A stretch of 64,000 nt of DNA from Geosiphon pyriformis (GCA_016748015.1 JAAOMT010000586.1:790534-854533); one strand, 5' to 3'; positions 23,772 through 36,257 are shown, counted from the first letter of the stretch. Notes: a model not told the origin generated them from the sequence alone. Translations and numbers: made by a program.

Positions 23772-25092
23772 ACCTCCTGGATGTACACATGTGATACAAC
23801 ACATCATTATTACCAGAGAAACTTGTTTTATCCATTTGAAGCCCTATCAATTAAATCAACACAATAATAAGTTTATCAAAAAGGAAATAACCCGAATGAA
23901 AAACCTTAGATTCATACAAGAAACCAAGAGTAAATGGGCATTTCCAGTTGTAGTGGTATTCAAGAAAAGAGGAACCCTATGCTTTTGTGTTAATTATTGC
24001 CAATTAAATATTATCACTGAAAGAGACATGTACTCACTTTTCAAGATTGATGCAATGCTAGACCAATTCCATAGTGCTGCTTTCTTCTCAACCATTGACT
24101 TAACTGCTGGATTCTGGCAAGTAGAGATAGATCTAGAAAGCAGAAAGAAAACTGCCTTCATTACTAAGTATGGCACCTACAAATTCACAGTCATGCCTTT
24201 TGGTCTTACAAATACTCCTTTCACTTTTCAATGCTTAATGGACAAAGTATTTGAATCAGTAAAAAAAAACTTTGTTCTAGTCTATTTGGACGACATAATG
24301 GTATACTCAAAAACCTGGGATAAACATCTTAAACACTTGCAAAAGGTTTTTGATCTCCTTAGAAATGCTGGTCTTAAGATCAACCCAATCAAATCTTTCT
24401 TTGGACATCAATCCATCCAGTTCCTTGGCCATCTTATTACAAAAGATAGAATCTTTCCTAATCCAGCCAAAATAGAAAAAATCCAGAACATTAAACAGCC
24501 AATGAATGTTCATGAACTGCACTCTTTCCTTGGATTGGCCTCTTATTATTGCAAATTTGTCAAAGACTTCTCTAAAATTACCACTCCTCTTAATTAGCTA
24601 CTCAGGAAAAATGTCAATTATCATTGGGGCACTTATCAACAAAAAGCTTTTGAAATTCTAAAAGAAAAACTGATTACAGAACCCATCTTTATGCAACTTG
24701 ATTTGGATCAACCTTTTATTCTCCACACTAATGCATCTGGCTATGGACTTGGCACTGTCCTCTCTCAGAAAGATGAAGATGGCAGAGAACATATCATAGC
24801 ATATGCTAATAGAACTCTCACACCAACAAAACAGAATTACTCAATTACTGAACAAGAATGCTTAGCAGTAGTTTGGGCTACTAGCTACTGGGATAAATAT
24901 CTTAAAAGTGTGAAATTTTTGGTGGTAACAGATTACCAAGCTTTGGTTTGGCTATGCAACAAAAGAAACTTGAAACATAAATGGATAACTCACTGGATAC
25001 TCCACTTGGATGAATTCGACTATAACATTCAACACCACAAAGGAGCTAATCATCAAAATGCCAACACTCTCTCCAGACTTATCATCCAGTAA
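23734..25092 (+). pseudogene. GyB1 reverse transcriptase and RNase H
   Basis: RT (23734-24597) has CFCVNYCQLN, IDLTAGFWQVEI, MPFGLTNTPFTFQ and the catalytic VYLDDIMVYS (YLDD at 24283-24294), then FLGHLITKD. One TAG at 24595-24597 interrupts the frame; RNase H follows (24691-25092) with TNASGYGLG (first Asp as Asn), TEQECLAVVW and TDYQALVW, ending in a HHKGANHQNANTLSRL motif. With integrase downstream this is standard Ty3/gypsy order. RT catalytic residues are intact. Confidence 0.9.
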
Positions 25093-25269
25093 TAGTACAA
25101 CTCTCTCAAACCAAACCAACCTAATTATTAGTAACTTTCTCACAAACAAACACAATAATGGACTTGGACAACTACTTAGCCTTAATGGAATTTTTGGGTA
25201 AAGAACAATACCCACCAGACTATACTCGACAACAAAGAGAACATTTGTGCAAACAATCAAATTTCTATT

Positions 25270-26330
25270 TGATTTATTAGAACCAGTTATATAAAAGAAA
25301 TAGAAAAAATTCTGACCGCTTTTAGAGAGTCATTAGATTTGAAAAAAAAAAAATTGTGATCTACAATATGCACACTGATCCATTAGCTGGACACTTTGGA
25401 AAAACAAAGACAATTCAGAAAACTTTAGCTCACTATTATTAGCCTACTTTGGGAAAAAACATTGTTGAATACATCAAAACCTGTAACACCTGCCAAAGAA
25501 AAGAGAAACCCAATCGAAAGGAAGATATCCATTCAATCTCTGTTGGTTAATCATTTGACAGAATTGGTATAGATGTTGTTGAATCTTTAACAGTAACTTC
25601 TGATGGCAATAGATATATTATCACAGCTACTGACTATCTTACAAAATGGGTAGAAGCAAAAATCACTCCAGATCAAACAGCAGTTTCAATCGCCAATTTC
25701 ATTTATAAAGATATCATTTGTCGCCATGGCTGCCCCAAAAAACTTTTATCTGACAAAGGAAGAGCTTTTCTCAGTACACTGGTTGAAGAACTTTGTAGAA
25801 AAATGGAAATATGTCACAAACTTTCCTCCCTTTATTACCCCCAAACAAATAGCTTAGTGGAATGTTTTAATAGAACACTATGTGAAACTCTAGCCAAAAC
25901 AAGTGAAGAAACAAACTTATAAGACAAAGTACTGCCTTCAGCTTTGTTTGCTTATAGAACTGTGAATCATAACATAACAAGTTATGAACTTTTTTATCTG
26001 CTGTATGGATGCATGACAACACTACCAATAAAAATTGACATTGAGACAATACTCTTTGAAGAGATCACAATAGCAAATTACAAAGACATTTTGCAAAGAA
26101 AACTTGGTACTATTTTTGACTCATTGGTAGAAGCACGAATAATTGCTTTTGAAAAGATAAAACAGTTTCAAGAAAAGCTTAAAAAAAAAAAAACTTATAA
26201 AACACTTTTTTTAAGTGTTGGTGACTTGGTATTAGAATACTGTTCAGACAGAAACAATGTCTATAATGATAAATTCTCTAGCTGATGGAAAGGACTTTTT
26301 ATAGTCAACAAAGTTTTGAACAATGGTTCT
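25270..26330 (+). pseudogene. GyB1 integrase
   Basis: A HHCC domain (MHTDPLAGHFGKTK ... CNTCQRK), a D,D,E core (GIDVVESL, LLSDKGRAF, SLVECFNR) and a C-terminal VGDLVLEYC/NDKFSS module are readable through about five nonsense codons (for example near 25441, 25549, 25921). The last part is a 113-codon open frame at 25944-26285. All three acidic residues are present. Confidence 0.85.
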
Positions 26331-26512
26331 TATATTCTTTAAGATCAATCTGAAACAATCTTTAATGATCAACTTGTTCACGGCACACAACTCAAGAAAT
26401 ATTACAAACAACCTAATTGGTTGCCTGTTGTGGTAATACTGACTCAAATGATCAACAAAAATCAAGTATAAATAAATGCACCATTCCCAAAACAGAGATA
26501 TCTTCAATTAAC

Positions 26513-27020
26513 ATGAACAATTATTTTCTGGATCAAAACATTCAAAATGCCTTCTATACTCTCCATGAGTATTGGATTAAAAACTATCCAAATGCTACTT
26601 TGACCATTGGAAAACAGACCACCATAACTAATAGCAGTAGAACACATACTGTTATTAAACCAAAGAAAACAACTACCAGAAGAGAAAGAATTGGTAGCAA
26701 AATGTATAAATATCTGCTAGAAAGTATAACAGCAGTGATACTCATACCTTCCATCATACTTGGAAAAACAATTAAAGAAATCTTACCTATAGACAAAAAC
26801 TTGTCATATGGAAAACAACCAGAGCTCTATGGTCACCTTGGTGAAATCATAGATAACATGAAGCTCATGAAGAAAACAACTTCAGAGATACAGGCAGAAA
26901 TTTTGGGCATTATATGATTAGATGTTCCAAGAGTTTTAACCATTGCTAGAAGAGCCAAAACTCTAATACAAAGATTTGGTCACTTGGATACAAAACTTAT
27001 TTTGCCTCAAGTATTATACA
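26513..27020 (+). pseudogene. GyB1 ORF3, 5' part, split by GyC2
   Basis: Starts at an ATG at 26513 and is open except for TGA at 26915-26917. It has an NIQ-type N-terminal helix, an LTIGKQTTIT block, a Lys/Arg-rich stretch, a hydrophobic helix (AVILIPSIILG) and a helical C-terminal part (GEIIDNMKLM). The order resembles ORF3 of GyA and GyC2. At 27020 the frame is cut by GyC2 and resumes at 37077. No known domain is recognised. Confidence 0.6.
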
Positions 27021-27849
27021 CTGTTACTTATAGAAATATAGGGAATATATATTAGCATAGTTATTAACCAATCAGAAGTAAATGTAGTAAAATGTGGAAT
27101 TCCAAGATTTCTCTCAAGAATTGCAGGATTCCAGAAATTACAAGATTCTCACAAGAAATCGCAGGATTCCAGAATCCCAAAATTCCTGTTGTGAAGAATT
27201 GAGAAATTGAGGAATCTCAATTATGTATATCTAGCAGTAGGATTAAAAGCTAAAAAAACAGATCTCTCAGTTTAGATTTCATCTGAACAACTTTCCAAAC
27301 CACAAATAAATAACTGTTTGTTATCTCAAACCCACTGCCATTATCAACACTTCATGTTGATAGTAATTGATACTTAACCACATTGGAACAATAGCTCTTG
27401 ATCATGGCTATTGATAGAATACTAACTTGCAAATTGTCTTGGCTTATTTCTTTTTTTTCTTTATTTTCTTTTTTTTTTATTTCTTGCTTTGATTTTATTG
27501 TTGTTTACTAACTCTATTGAGAATTAACACGTGGGGTATTGATGTCAGGATAAACGTGACTGGTAAAAAACCCAGAAATAAGAGTAAAACACTCGATTAA
27601 GGATAGCTTACCAGGAGGAATACTGGCCATCAAGCTGAGAAAAAAATTGATGAAACTGCAGTTTCGGAAAGCTATGAATAAAACTATTACCATTGAATCT
27701 CTGTTCATTATACAAAGAACTCAACCAAACCCTTCAAATACAGACTCTTCAGACATAAATCTTCAGATTACTATCAACTGCAACTAGATTTGAGCACCAA
27801 GTTATGAGTTTGTTATTTAATCTAACACCAGAAATAGTTACCTGTAACA
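27021..27849 (+). repeat. GyC2 5' LTR (family C)
   Basis: 829 bp from TGTTACTTATAG to CTGTAACA, preceded by ACAC (27017-27020). It pairs with 36258-37072. U3 carries the imperfect GGATTCCAGAATT repeats; a long T-rich CTTTATTTTCTTTT tract lies near 27450-27480. Confidence 0.92.
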
Positions 27850-27910
27850 TTTGGTGCTCCCTGTGAGGTATAATCCTACAGAGAACTAGCACCAACACAA
27901 ATCTAAAAGT

Positions 27911-29960
27911 GGCAGAATCAGAAAACATAGGAGCAAACCATCTAGGATTTGCGAAATCCTTATTTTAACACTACTATCAACATTTGAGATTAAATCACAA
28001 CTACATATCAGCAGAATCAGCTTTCAATTTCTATGTCAATGAAAGAATTGCCTATCTGTTAGGAACACCAGTAAATATCAAATCAGCAAGAGAAGTTTTT
28101 TACAGTGAATTAATTCAAAATACCAACCTGCCAACAAATCACAATTTTGCCTCTATCATCATGGAAATCAACAAAGAAATTAAACACCACACACAGCAAA
28201 GATACCTCATTATTTACGCAAGCAAAGGCAAAAGAAAACTGCAAACACCAGCAATAACACCCAAAAAAATACAACCACCTACTTGGAAGAAAACAAAAGT
28301 TGAGTTCCCAACTAATCCATCATATCACTATACACCCAGAAGTGCCATTAATATTACATCTACCAGCACAGCCACATCAAACATGACATTAGCATTTGGA
28401 TGATTCCCATTCCAAAGTAAACAAAGAAAAGCAGAGTTATTAAGACCATATGGCACATATTTTGAAGAATTTAACTTGTAATTATCAATGCCATCAGGAC
28501 TTCGATCACCACCGCCTCCCCCAGATTTTGGAATTTCTGATCCATAAAAAGTAACAGAATCAGAAGAAAAGGAAGAAGAAGAAGCTGAAGATCAAGAATT
28601 CACTTACCAGAACCCGATTACTGAAAGCCCAGAATTTGAAACCCCAAATCTTCAAACCCAGCAAAATCTAAACCCAGAAAATCCAGAAATTGAAACTCCG
28701 AATATTCAGACACTGCCAACTCAGGATAATCGAAACCCTGATTTAATAAATCAACAAAACTTACCTCCAATAATTGGCATCAATCAACCACTAATTAATC
28801 CAATAGTCAAACTCCTACAACCACCACTTCAACTACCATCCCAACAACTCATGCAACAACAATCACTTCAACTACCACTACAACAATCCAACTTAAATCC
28901 AATAGCCTATGCACTAATCACAAAACTTGACAATTTTACCAGCGAAGAGAACGATGTCCAAATATGGCTCAACAATGTTGAAAAAGCCATAGTGGCCAAT
29001 GGATGGAACAACGGTAAAGCCCTTCAAACAATTCCCTATTTTCTCAAAAATACTACCAACTCATGATATTAGAGCCTAGCCGCCAAACCACAAACCTTCA
29101 ATGAGTTCAAAACAGAATTCTTAAGATACTTTAGTAATAACAATAGTATCAATCACTTGACCAACACATTTACCACCATCAAACAAAGGGACACAGAAGC
29201 AGTCACCACTTACTTGGGATGCTTCCATAGAAATCTGCACCAAATTCAGGCAATCCAAGCTGATTACTTTACAGTGCCACAGATCTTGAATCAGTTCATC
29301 AGAGAATTGCACAGTAGTATCTTTTAGCAAGTATGTCTAATGCATTCAGTGGATCTTCCAATCACAGTTACTTATGCCAGGAATTTTGAAGCAGCTGAAT
29401 TAAAAGCTAATCACGCTCAAGCTATGAATCTAGCAATAAATAGATCATCTGAATTGGATTCCAAATTAAAGCAATTCAGTGATTCAATTAATCAGAAATT
29501 AGAGGGATACTTAGCTAACAATCACACAATTTATCAACCTCCTCAATGGTGTAACAATCAGGAAAATGCAAATTGTTTCCAAAATCAGTCACATCCATCA
29601 TTATTATTTAATCAGTTATGGCAGCCAGAGACACATGTCTGCCACAACTGTGGTAAACAAGGGCATATCAGAGCCAACTGCCATACTTATAGCAATCCAT
29701 GATTGGAAAATCAATATAAAAATCCTGATCGCCAGTTCTAGACTCCGAACCATTACCTGAATCAAGACCAATACCAATCTACTTATCTGCTTATGATGCA
29801 CCAACCAATTTATCAACTGCCAGTTTATTAACCACCACCACAAGCAATTTATCAGGCACAGCCACAAGTAATATATTAACCACAGCCACCAGCAATCTAT
29901 CAAACACCCACCATTCAAATACCACCAGCAAACTCAGCTCAAATAACATCAGGAAACCCA
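27911..29960 (+). pseudogene. GyC2 Gag with CCHC zinc knuckle
   Basis: Open pieces at 27984-28403, 28851-29066 and 29340-29702 join in order. An N-terminal domain (SAESAFNFYVNERIAYLLG) of unknown type comes first; then a Glu/Pro/Gln-rich spacer; a capsid-like part (AKPQTFNEFKTEFLRYF) follows; the knuckle CHNCGKQGHIRANC is at 29640-29681; then comes a Gln/Pro/Tyr-rich tail. Stops replace Gln or Trp codons at several places. The N-terminal domain is not shared with GyB Gag. Confidence 0.8.
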
Positions 29961-30099
29961 AAATTGAGGATCACCCAAAACTGGAGATCGGCAATGGTTG
30001 TACATCAACCAATTCTTAGCTCTTCCTATCAATAATCAGAATCTTGTCAGCGGAATTCGGGCACTGGTTCCACCCAAAACCCAAATTTCCAACACTATT

Positions 30100-30602
30100 T
30101 AAGCCTCCTGGTAACTCCAGAAGACACTACATTCAGTAATCCGGGAATTGAACAACAACAACCACCTACCAATAATATTCTACCTGCTACAATCACCAAA
30201 AATAAATTTTTGGATGCCATCTTTTCATTTGAACTCAAAAAACCATTAAATACACTATTATTCAGTGAAGCTGCACTTGAAGAGAAACCAATCACTACCA
30301 TGTATACTGATGTTAAGGTCAATGATCACTTCATCAAATTAATTCTTAACAGTGGTTCAGCAGGCAACATCATCACATGACAACTCATGGATCAATTAGG
30401 TCACCAAGTTGATCACACTGTCAGTGTCAGGATTATCACCACAAATAGAGCCACCAAAACCCCAATTGGTGAAATCAATGACTTTTCAATTGAAGTCAAT
30501 GACATTATAGTACTTATCAAAGTTCTGGTAATGGAAGCCACCCAATACCAAGCTTTAGTTGGTAATGACTGGTTATCCAAAATCAACGCCATGCTCGATT
30601 AG
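30100..30602 (+). pseudogene. GyC2 aspartic protease, catalytic Asp lost
   Basis: The retropepsin core reads LILNSGSAGNIIT, where the DSG Asp has become Asn, followed by a TGA in place of a residue Tyr or Trp, then VRIITTNRA and the ALVGNDWLSK block. Layout and motif order equal GyA protease. The active-site change alone would abolish activity. Confidence 0.8.
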
Positions 30603-31021
30603 ATAACTTAAGAACTAGTACTCAGCCAAAATGGTCAACACACGCGAGTACCAGCAATGTGTGGTCACTTCAAAGCTATCAACACCACAGCATCCCTAAT
30701 TGACCTTGAAGAAAAAAACCAAAACCTATCTGGGAAGCATATCAAGTCTCGTGAACTGACAAAAAACACAACAAACTGTTGCTAATACTCTTATAGAACA
30801 ACAATGGCAAAAGAAAACAGAAGAGAACAGAACCTATTTGGAATGCAGACCAAGCCTGAAACACCAACCACGACTTAGAAGAATCACCCAGTTGAGAATG
30901 AGATAAGAGAGAAAAAGAGAAAGGAAAAATGAAAGAAGAAGGGTCACTACCAACTGCCAGTTACACTCCTTATACATATACACTACCACAATTATTAAGC
31001 TATCACTGACCAAAGCTCATA

Positions 31022-31897
31022 TGCGTCGATTGTGACAAGAAATTGTCATCAATGAGCACATGCTGTGGTAATAACGAGGAATACCAGATGGCAACTAAGT
31101 TCTATTGCCATGCATGTCTCGTCGAATGCTTTGGAAGACCAAAATGAGTGGGAAAATGAGATAATACACTATGTTTAGCTTGTGGGGAAACTCTCCTCAA
31201 TAAAGGAATGTGGAATGACATTCCTGAGAGAAGAGGAATATGTGATAAAATCTGCTAGTATATGATACTAATCAATGATTGAGTATGCAAGGAAACACCA
31301 ATTGACAATGCCTGGAAATGAGCATTATGACAATTAGAAGAATATCCACACAATGAACATGAACTCTGGAGAATGGCGAGTGTAAAGGCAAAAGATGCAA
31401 CAACCAGTAAACTACTAGAAATCAAAAACAACCTTTTATCTCTGCCTAAACCTGAATATGTCCTAACATTTGACATATTCGGCAACATTAAGGACAATTT
31501 GAAAGAATTCTATGAGCACTATCAATGGTTGGCACCTACTCAAGAAGAACAAGAGCAACAGTTAGAAGAAATAAACACTCAACTATGTGACCACTGTTTG
31601 ATTTCATGTGACTTCCAATATTGTAATAAGTGTGATCTCATTTACAATCCACTACCATGCATGATCTACACAATTTCAGAGGAAAAGAAACCAATTAGCA
31701 GCTGTACATTAGAATTGGAATCAATTTTTAATCCCAATTTAAACTCCAACAATGATAATGATGAAAACACTGGTTCCAGCTTCATCCAATATGGTGATAA
31801 CAATGACAACAATTCCAACTCAGATTTAAACCCTGATCCAGACTATGAACAATATATTGCGCTCCTTGACCTCACCAAGGAACAGGAACTTAAATAA
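31022..31897 (+). pseudogene. GyC2 Cys-rich module and Asn/Asp-rich spacer
   Basis: In broken frames, 31022-31270 gives CVDCDKKLSSM, then CCGN, CHAC, CLACGE and CDKICQY, the same pattern as GyA 6306-6539. The following open frame (31373-31897, 174 codons) has a second Cys cluster (CDHC, CNKC) and a low-complexity Asn/Asp/Ser stretch, then an acidic EQYIALLDLTKEQEL motif. Part of this spacer is kept in the deletion derivative GyC3. Function unknown. Confidence 0.6.
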
Positions 31898-31959
31898 TTC
31901 AGCAATAATAATAAAGATATTATGCTAGAATGCACACATGATACTGATGCCAGGTTTGA

Positions 31960-32632
31960 TCTGAGATATTCAGGAAAAGATGCCATCCAATTGGAACCAC
32001 ATTTACACACCTGCATTGATTTGAAAATAGCATTGGAAATTCTGGCAACAACAATAGTTTAATTAGCATTTAGAATTAGTCTAGTGAAAAGAGAGATAAA
32101 TATCAGAGGGAGAATAATTGACACAGGATATGTAGGAAATATCATCGCCATGCTACAAAATGACTCAGAAAAAGCCTATATCATAGAGCCAAACAAAAAG
32201 ATAGCACAAGCAATTTTCTTGCTTCTGGTTAAAGTAACTTAATTAGTATCAGTAGAAAACAGAGAAGAACTAGGGATAACAGCAAGAGGAATACAGGGAT
32301 TTGGATGTACAAGTAGAATAGATGTACCAGTCAATATAGTGGAAGAAGAAATTATTGGCCAAGGAGAAATTATTTCAACCAGTCAAACAATTTCCATTCC
32401 ACCATATAGCCAATACATGTTAGCAATAGAAAAGAGAGAGAAGGAGCAAGAACAGATTTTTGAAGCAGAAGCAACTCTTTGTAAATCAAGAGAAATTGAA
32501 CTTATCAATCTATACATACCAGCCAAGAGCCATAACCATATCAAAACTTCCATCTATAACAATACCAGAAATGTTGTAGAGATACCGGAAGAAACCACTT
32601 TTAGATATTTAACCACGGAAATTGAAGATTAA
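31960..32632 (+). pseudogene. GyC2 dUTPase-like domain
   Basis: Ordered motifs match the GyA domain: IDLKIALEI lead, a decayed FRIS (ASRS position), RGRIIDTGYVGNI (motif 3 with Asp and Tyr kept), NKKIAQAIFL (motif 4) and GIQGFGCTSR (motif 5, STG changed). One or two stops interrupt. A C-terminal extension (32339-32632, 97 codons) leads to RT. Same position in pol as in GyA. Confidence 0.8.
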
Positions 32633-32779
32633 GCACCAAACAGAATTCCAGATTTTCCACAGCTTTGTGGATATGTGGACATTATATTACAAACCATCTA
32701 TGGATGAAACAAATGTTATCTGTTATAGCCAGAACAATTAGAACAGATGAACATAAGAAATCTAAACTTATTTCAACAG

Positions 32780-34140
32780 ATGCAACTAAAGATGTTACTC
32801 AATAATTTCAATAACATTTTTGCCAATGAAAACGAATTTGGCAGAACTAATATTATTCAGCATCAGATCAAGACTGGAGATGCAATGCCAATCAAATAGT
32901 GAGCATATAGGGTACTACCAGTCAGCCATGAAATCATCCATTAAGAGATCAACCAAATGCTTGACAATGTGTTAATTCAGTCATCAATGAGCCCATAGTC
33001 ATCACCAGTAGTACTTGTCCATAAGAAAAATGGAAAAATCCGATTTTGTGTAGACTACAGGAAACTCAATAGTGTAACTCATGGAGACAGCTATCCAACT
33101 CCATGAATACAAAAACTATTCAATGCTTTCAGTAGAAACAAATAGTTCTCAATGTTAGACTTGGATAGTGGTTACTAGCAAGTAGCCATAAATCCAGCCG
33201 ACAAAGAAAAAATGGCATTCACCATAAGAGAGGGAAACTTTGAGTTTGAAGTTATGCTATTCAGCTTAACCAATGCTCCAGCTATATTCCAACGGCTAAT
33301 GGAAATCATGTATATCAGCTTATTGTGAAAATCAGTAGTTGTATACTTGAATAACACCAATGTGTTTTCAAAAACATTCAATGATCATTTACGTTATCTC
33401 CAACAAGTGTTCGAAAGACTACAACAAGCAGGATTAAAATTGAATGCAACAAAGTGTTTTTTGGCAAAACAGAACTAAAATTCTTAAGACATATAGTTAG
33501 CAAAGATGGCATAAAAACAGATCCGGAGAAAATAGAGATAGTAAAGAACTTTCTAATACCAACCAATGTAACTGAGCTGAAATTATTTTTGGGATTCACG
33601 AGCTATTATAAACGCTTCATAAAGAATTTTTCAAAAATAGCACAACCACTCAATGATTTTCAAACCAAAAATGCAAAGTATGAATGGACTGAAACTTAGC
33701 AAAAAGCATTTGACATCTTAAGAAGAAAGCTTATTCAAGCTCTAGTATTGATCTATCCAGATCATAGTAAACCATTCATTATCACTACTGATGCATCAGG
33801 TCAAGCATTGGGAGCAGTATTATCTCAGAGAGGATTGGATGGAAGAAAACATCCAGTCACATATGTCAGCTGAGGTTTGACTCCAGCCGAAAAGAACTAT
33901 AGAACACCAGAATTAGAATATTTAAATCTATTGGGCAGTTATGAAATGAAAAAAATACTTGAGCCAAAAGTTTGAGGTGTACACAAATCACAAAGGATTG
34001 ACATTACTCCAAAAATAAGAATTTGAAGATAGAAGACAGTCAAGATGGAAAATGGCTTTTTTAATATACACTTATACCATACATTATAAAAAGGGAAAAG
34101 ACAATGGAAATGCTGATGGTTTGTCACAAATGAGACAAAT
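32780..34140 (+). pseudogene. GyC2 reverse transcriptase and RNase H, YLDD changed to YLNN
   Basis: RT motifs run in order: [17 protein letters not shown] with a TAG where Trp is expected, LTNAPAIFQ, and VVVYLNNTN in place of YLDD. The thumb is open at 33454-33699. RNase H follows (TTDASGQALG, then VSRG with a TGA, and a Glu block). Roughly ten stops lie at Gln, Trp or Arg positions. Confidence 0.85.
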
Positions 34141-34299
34141 CTAAGAACATTTCAACCCAAAAATATAACAATACTCATGAAAATATAACAAAAGATGAAC
34201 ACACAAAAATATTAACAACTTCAACATTATATAGATACTCAACAGTTCAAGGAGAAATTATCTCAACCAGAACAAAAAAAGATCAAACAACAATCCAAA

Positions 34300-35450
34300 T
34301 ATTTTATCACTCACCAAAATATACTTTATCAGAAAAATAGAAAAGATTCAGATCAACCAACCAGAGTAATTACAGAACCAAAAAAGGAGACGATACTGTT
34401 CAACATGTACTCAGATTCAACTGCAGAACATTTTTATAAAAAAGCAACCATAGAAAGAACCAGAAAGAGATACTATTGGCTATTAATTTATCCAGATATC
34501 ATCCAATATATGCAAAATTGTGATGCTTATCAAAAAAGAGAAGGAACAAGACTCAGTGAACCATTAAAACCAATCAAAGTGAGACAACTATTTGACTGCA
34601 TTGGAATTAATTTAGTCGGACCATTGACAATTACCAGCAGAGGCAACAAATATATTGCAATAGCCATAGACTATCTTACTAAATGGCCAGAAGCCAAAGC
34701 AATTCAAAGAGCAGATGCAGAATCCATTGCTGAATTCATCTATTAAGATCTGATTTGTCGACATGGATGTTCAAAAGAATTATTATCAGACCAAGAAACC
34801 CATTTTGTGAATAGAATATTAGCAGAACTAAGCCAAAGATTCGGAATTAAGAGACCACTATCATCACCATACCATCCACAAACCAATAAATTAGTTGAAA
34901 GATTTAATAAAACATTGTGTGAAGCAATAGCAAAACTCAGCCAAAAAAACCAGGACAAATGAGATTTGTTCATACCATCAGTATTATTTGCTTATTGGAC
35001 AATGAAGCAAGATACCACACAAGCAACACCATTTGAATTGATATATGATAGAACAGCAACATTACCAGTTGAGATAGAGGTTAACACATATCCAACTAAA
35101 CCAATAACAGAAGAGAATTTTCAAGAAACATTGTTAAGAAAAACATATGACTTAATGAAAACATTAGAAAACAAATGAAGAATAGCAGCTGATAATATAC
35201 AAAAGTCACAAGAGAAACAAAAAGAAAGACATAATAATCAACTACCAAACAAACCAGTTGAATTCAAGATTGGAGACAAAGTACTCTTATATCATACCAA
35301 AACGAAAAAACAATAGAGTGGAAAATTTGACCCCAAATGGGATGAACTATTTCACATAGATGAAATTCTAAGGAATGGAGCTTACAAATTAAGACTGGAT
35401 AACAAAATTTTAACCAAAACAGCACATAGAGATTAACTGAAACCATACCA
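34300..35450 (+). pseudogene. GyC2 integrase, first catalytic Asp lost
   Basis: Open pieces at 34405-34746 and 34966-35178 with bridging similarity. GINLVGPL replaces GIDLVGPL; LLSDQETHFVN and LVERFNK keep the other two acidic residues. One Cys of the zinc domain reads Tyr (CDAYQKR). The C-terminal module IGDKVLLYH ... NGAYKLRLD is readable to about 35430. Closely related to GyC1 integrase. Confidence 0.85.
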
Positions 35451-35569
35451 CAACATTACACCACCATCCATCAGTAATATTCCACAATTAGAAGTACAAA
35501 AGAGGAGATTTCACGAGATCTAGAACCAATCATCATCATTGACAACAACATGTTAAATTAATTCATCAA

Positions 35570-36242
35570 AAGAATATATAAAGACATGATAGATGTGACA
35601 AGAAATAACAGAAAAATGGAAATTACAGACAATATCCACTCATTAGCACAACAACTTTTTCAATTGATTCAACACCAAGAGATGGAAATTACAATTAATC
35701 AACAAACCATCCAATATCAAGACACTAGAAAGACATCACCACATAGAACACAAAAAAAACAGAAAATACCATTAACAAAATCATTGTAAAAGTAAAGTTA
35801 GCAATAAAAGAGTCGACAAAAGAGTCACTATACCAAGAGTTGACTAAAGAAACTTGGAATTGGTGAATACAACAATTTTTAAGAAACTATTGTTATTTTT
35901 ACTTGGGACAACACATGAATATCTAGAATTTATATATGGATAAAACAAAGCAATTATTTGACACAAGAATACTACAACAATTAGAACATTTTGTGCGAAA
36001 GAACAACTTATTTACACAGGCCTGAACCATATACTGAATACACACAGCATTTTAGGATTGACCAGAAATTTTACTTAACAAAGCAATAGATACGGTTACC
36101 AGTAATCAATTAGGAAAGATTACCAACATTCAATTTGAAAAATTACAGACTTAAATAACACAAGTAATTCTCGAAAATAAAATTCAGGAAATACTTCAAA
36201 AAAGGGAATTAACAGAGTTAAATTTTGATGGAGCTCAATATT
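35570..36242 (+). pseudogene. GyC2 ORF3: conserved unknown protein
   Basis: The first 67 codons (35586-35789) are open: a helix with NIHSLAQQLFQL, an EITINQQTIQY block, and a Lys/Arg-rich end. After stops and a frame change the C-terminal half (to 36242) reads LGKITNIQFEKLQT and ITQVILE, resembling GyA ORF3, then GAQY directly before the polypurine tract. No catalytic motif or membrane segment is visible. Confidence 0.55.
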
Positions 36243-36257
36243 AAAAGGAGGGAATAA
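36243..36257 (+). other. GyC2 polypurine tract
   Basis: AAAAGGAGGGAATAA directly before the 3' LTR; the same position in GyC3 and GyC1 has AAAAAAGGGAATAA and AAAAGAAAGAAATAA. Confidence 0.8.

Noticed and set aside
26650-26800. ORF3 of GyB1 as a retroviral-type envelope because of one hydrophobic stretch
   Set aside because: No signal peptide, no C-terminal anchor and no Cys pattern; the homologous ORF3 in GyA and GyC2 lack the stretch.
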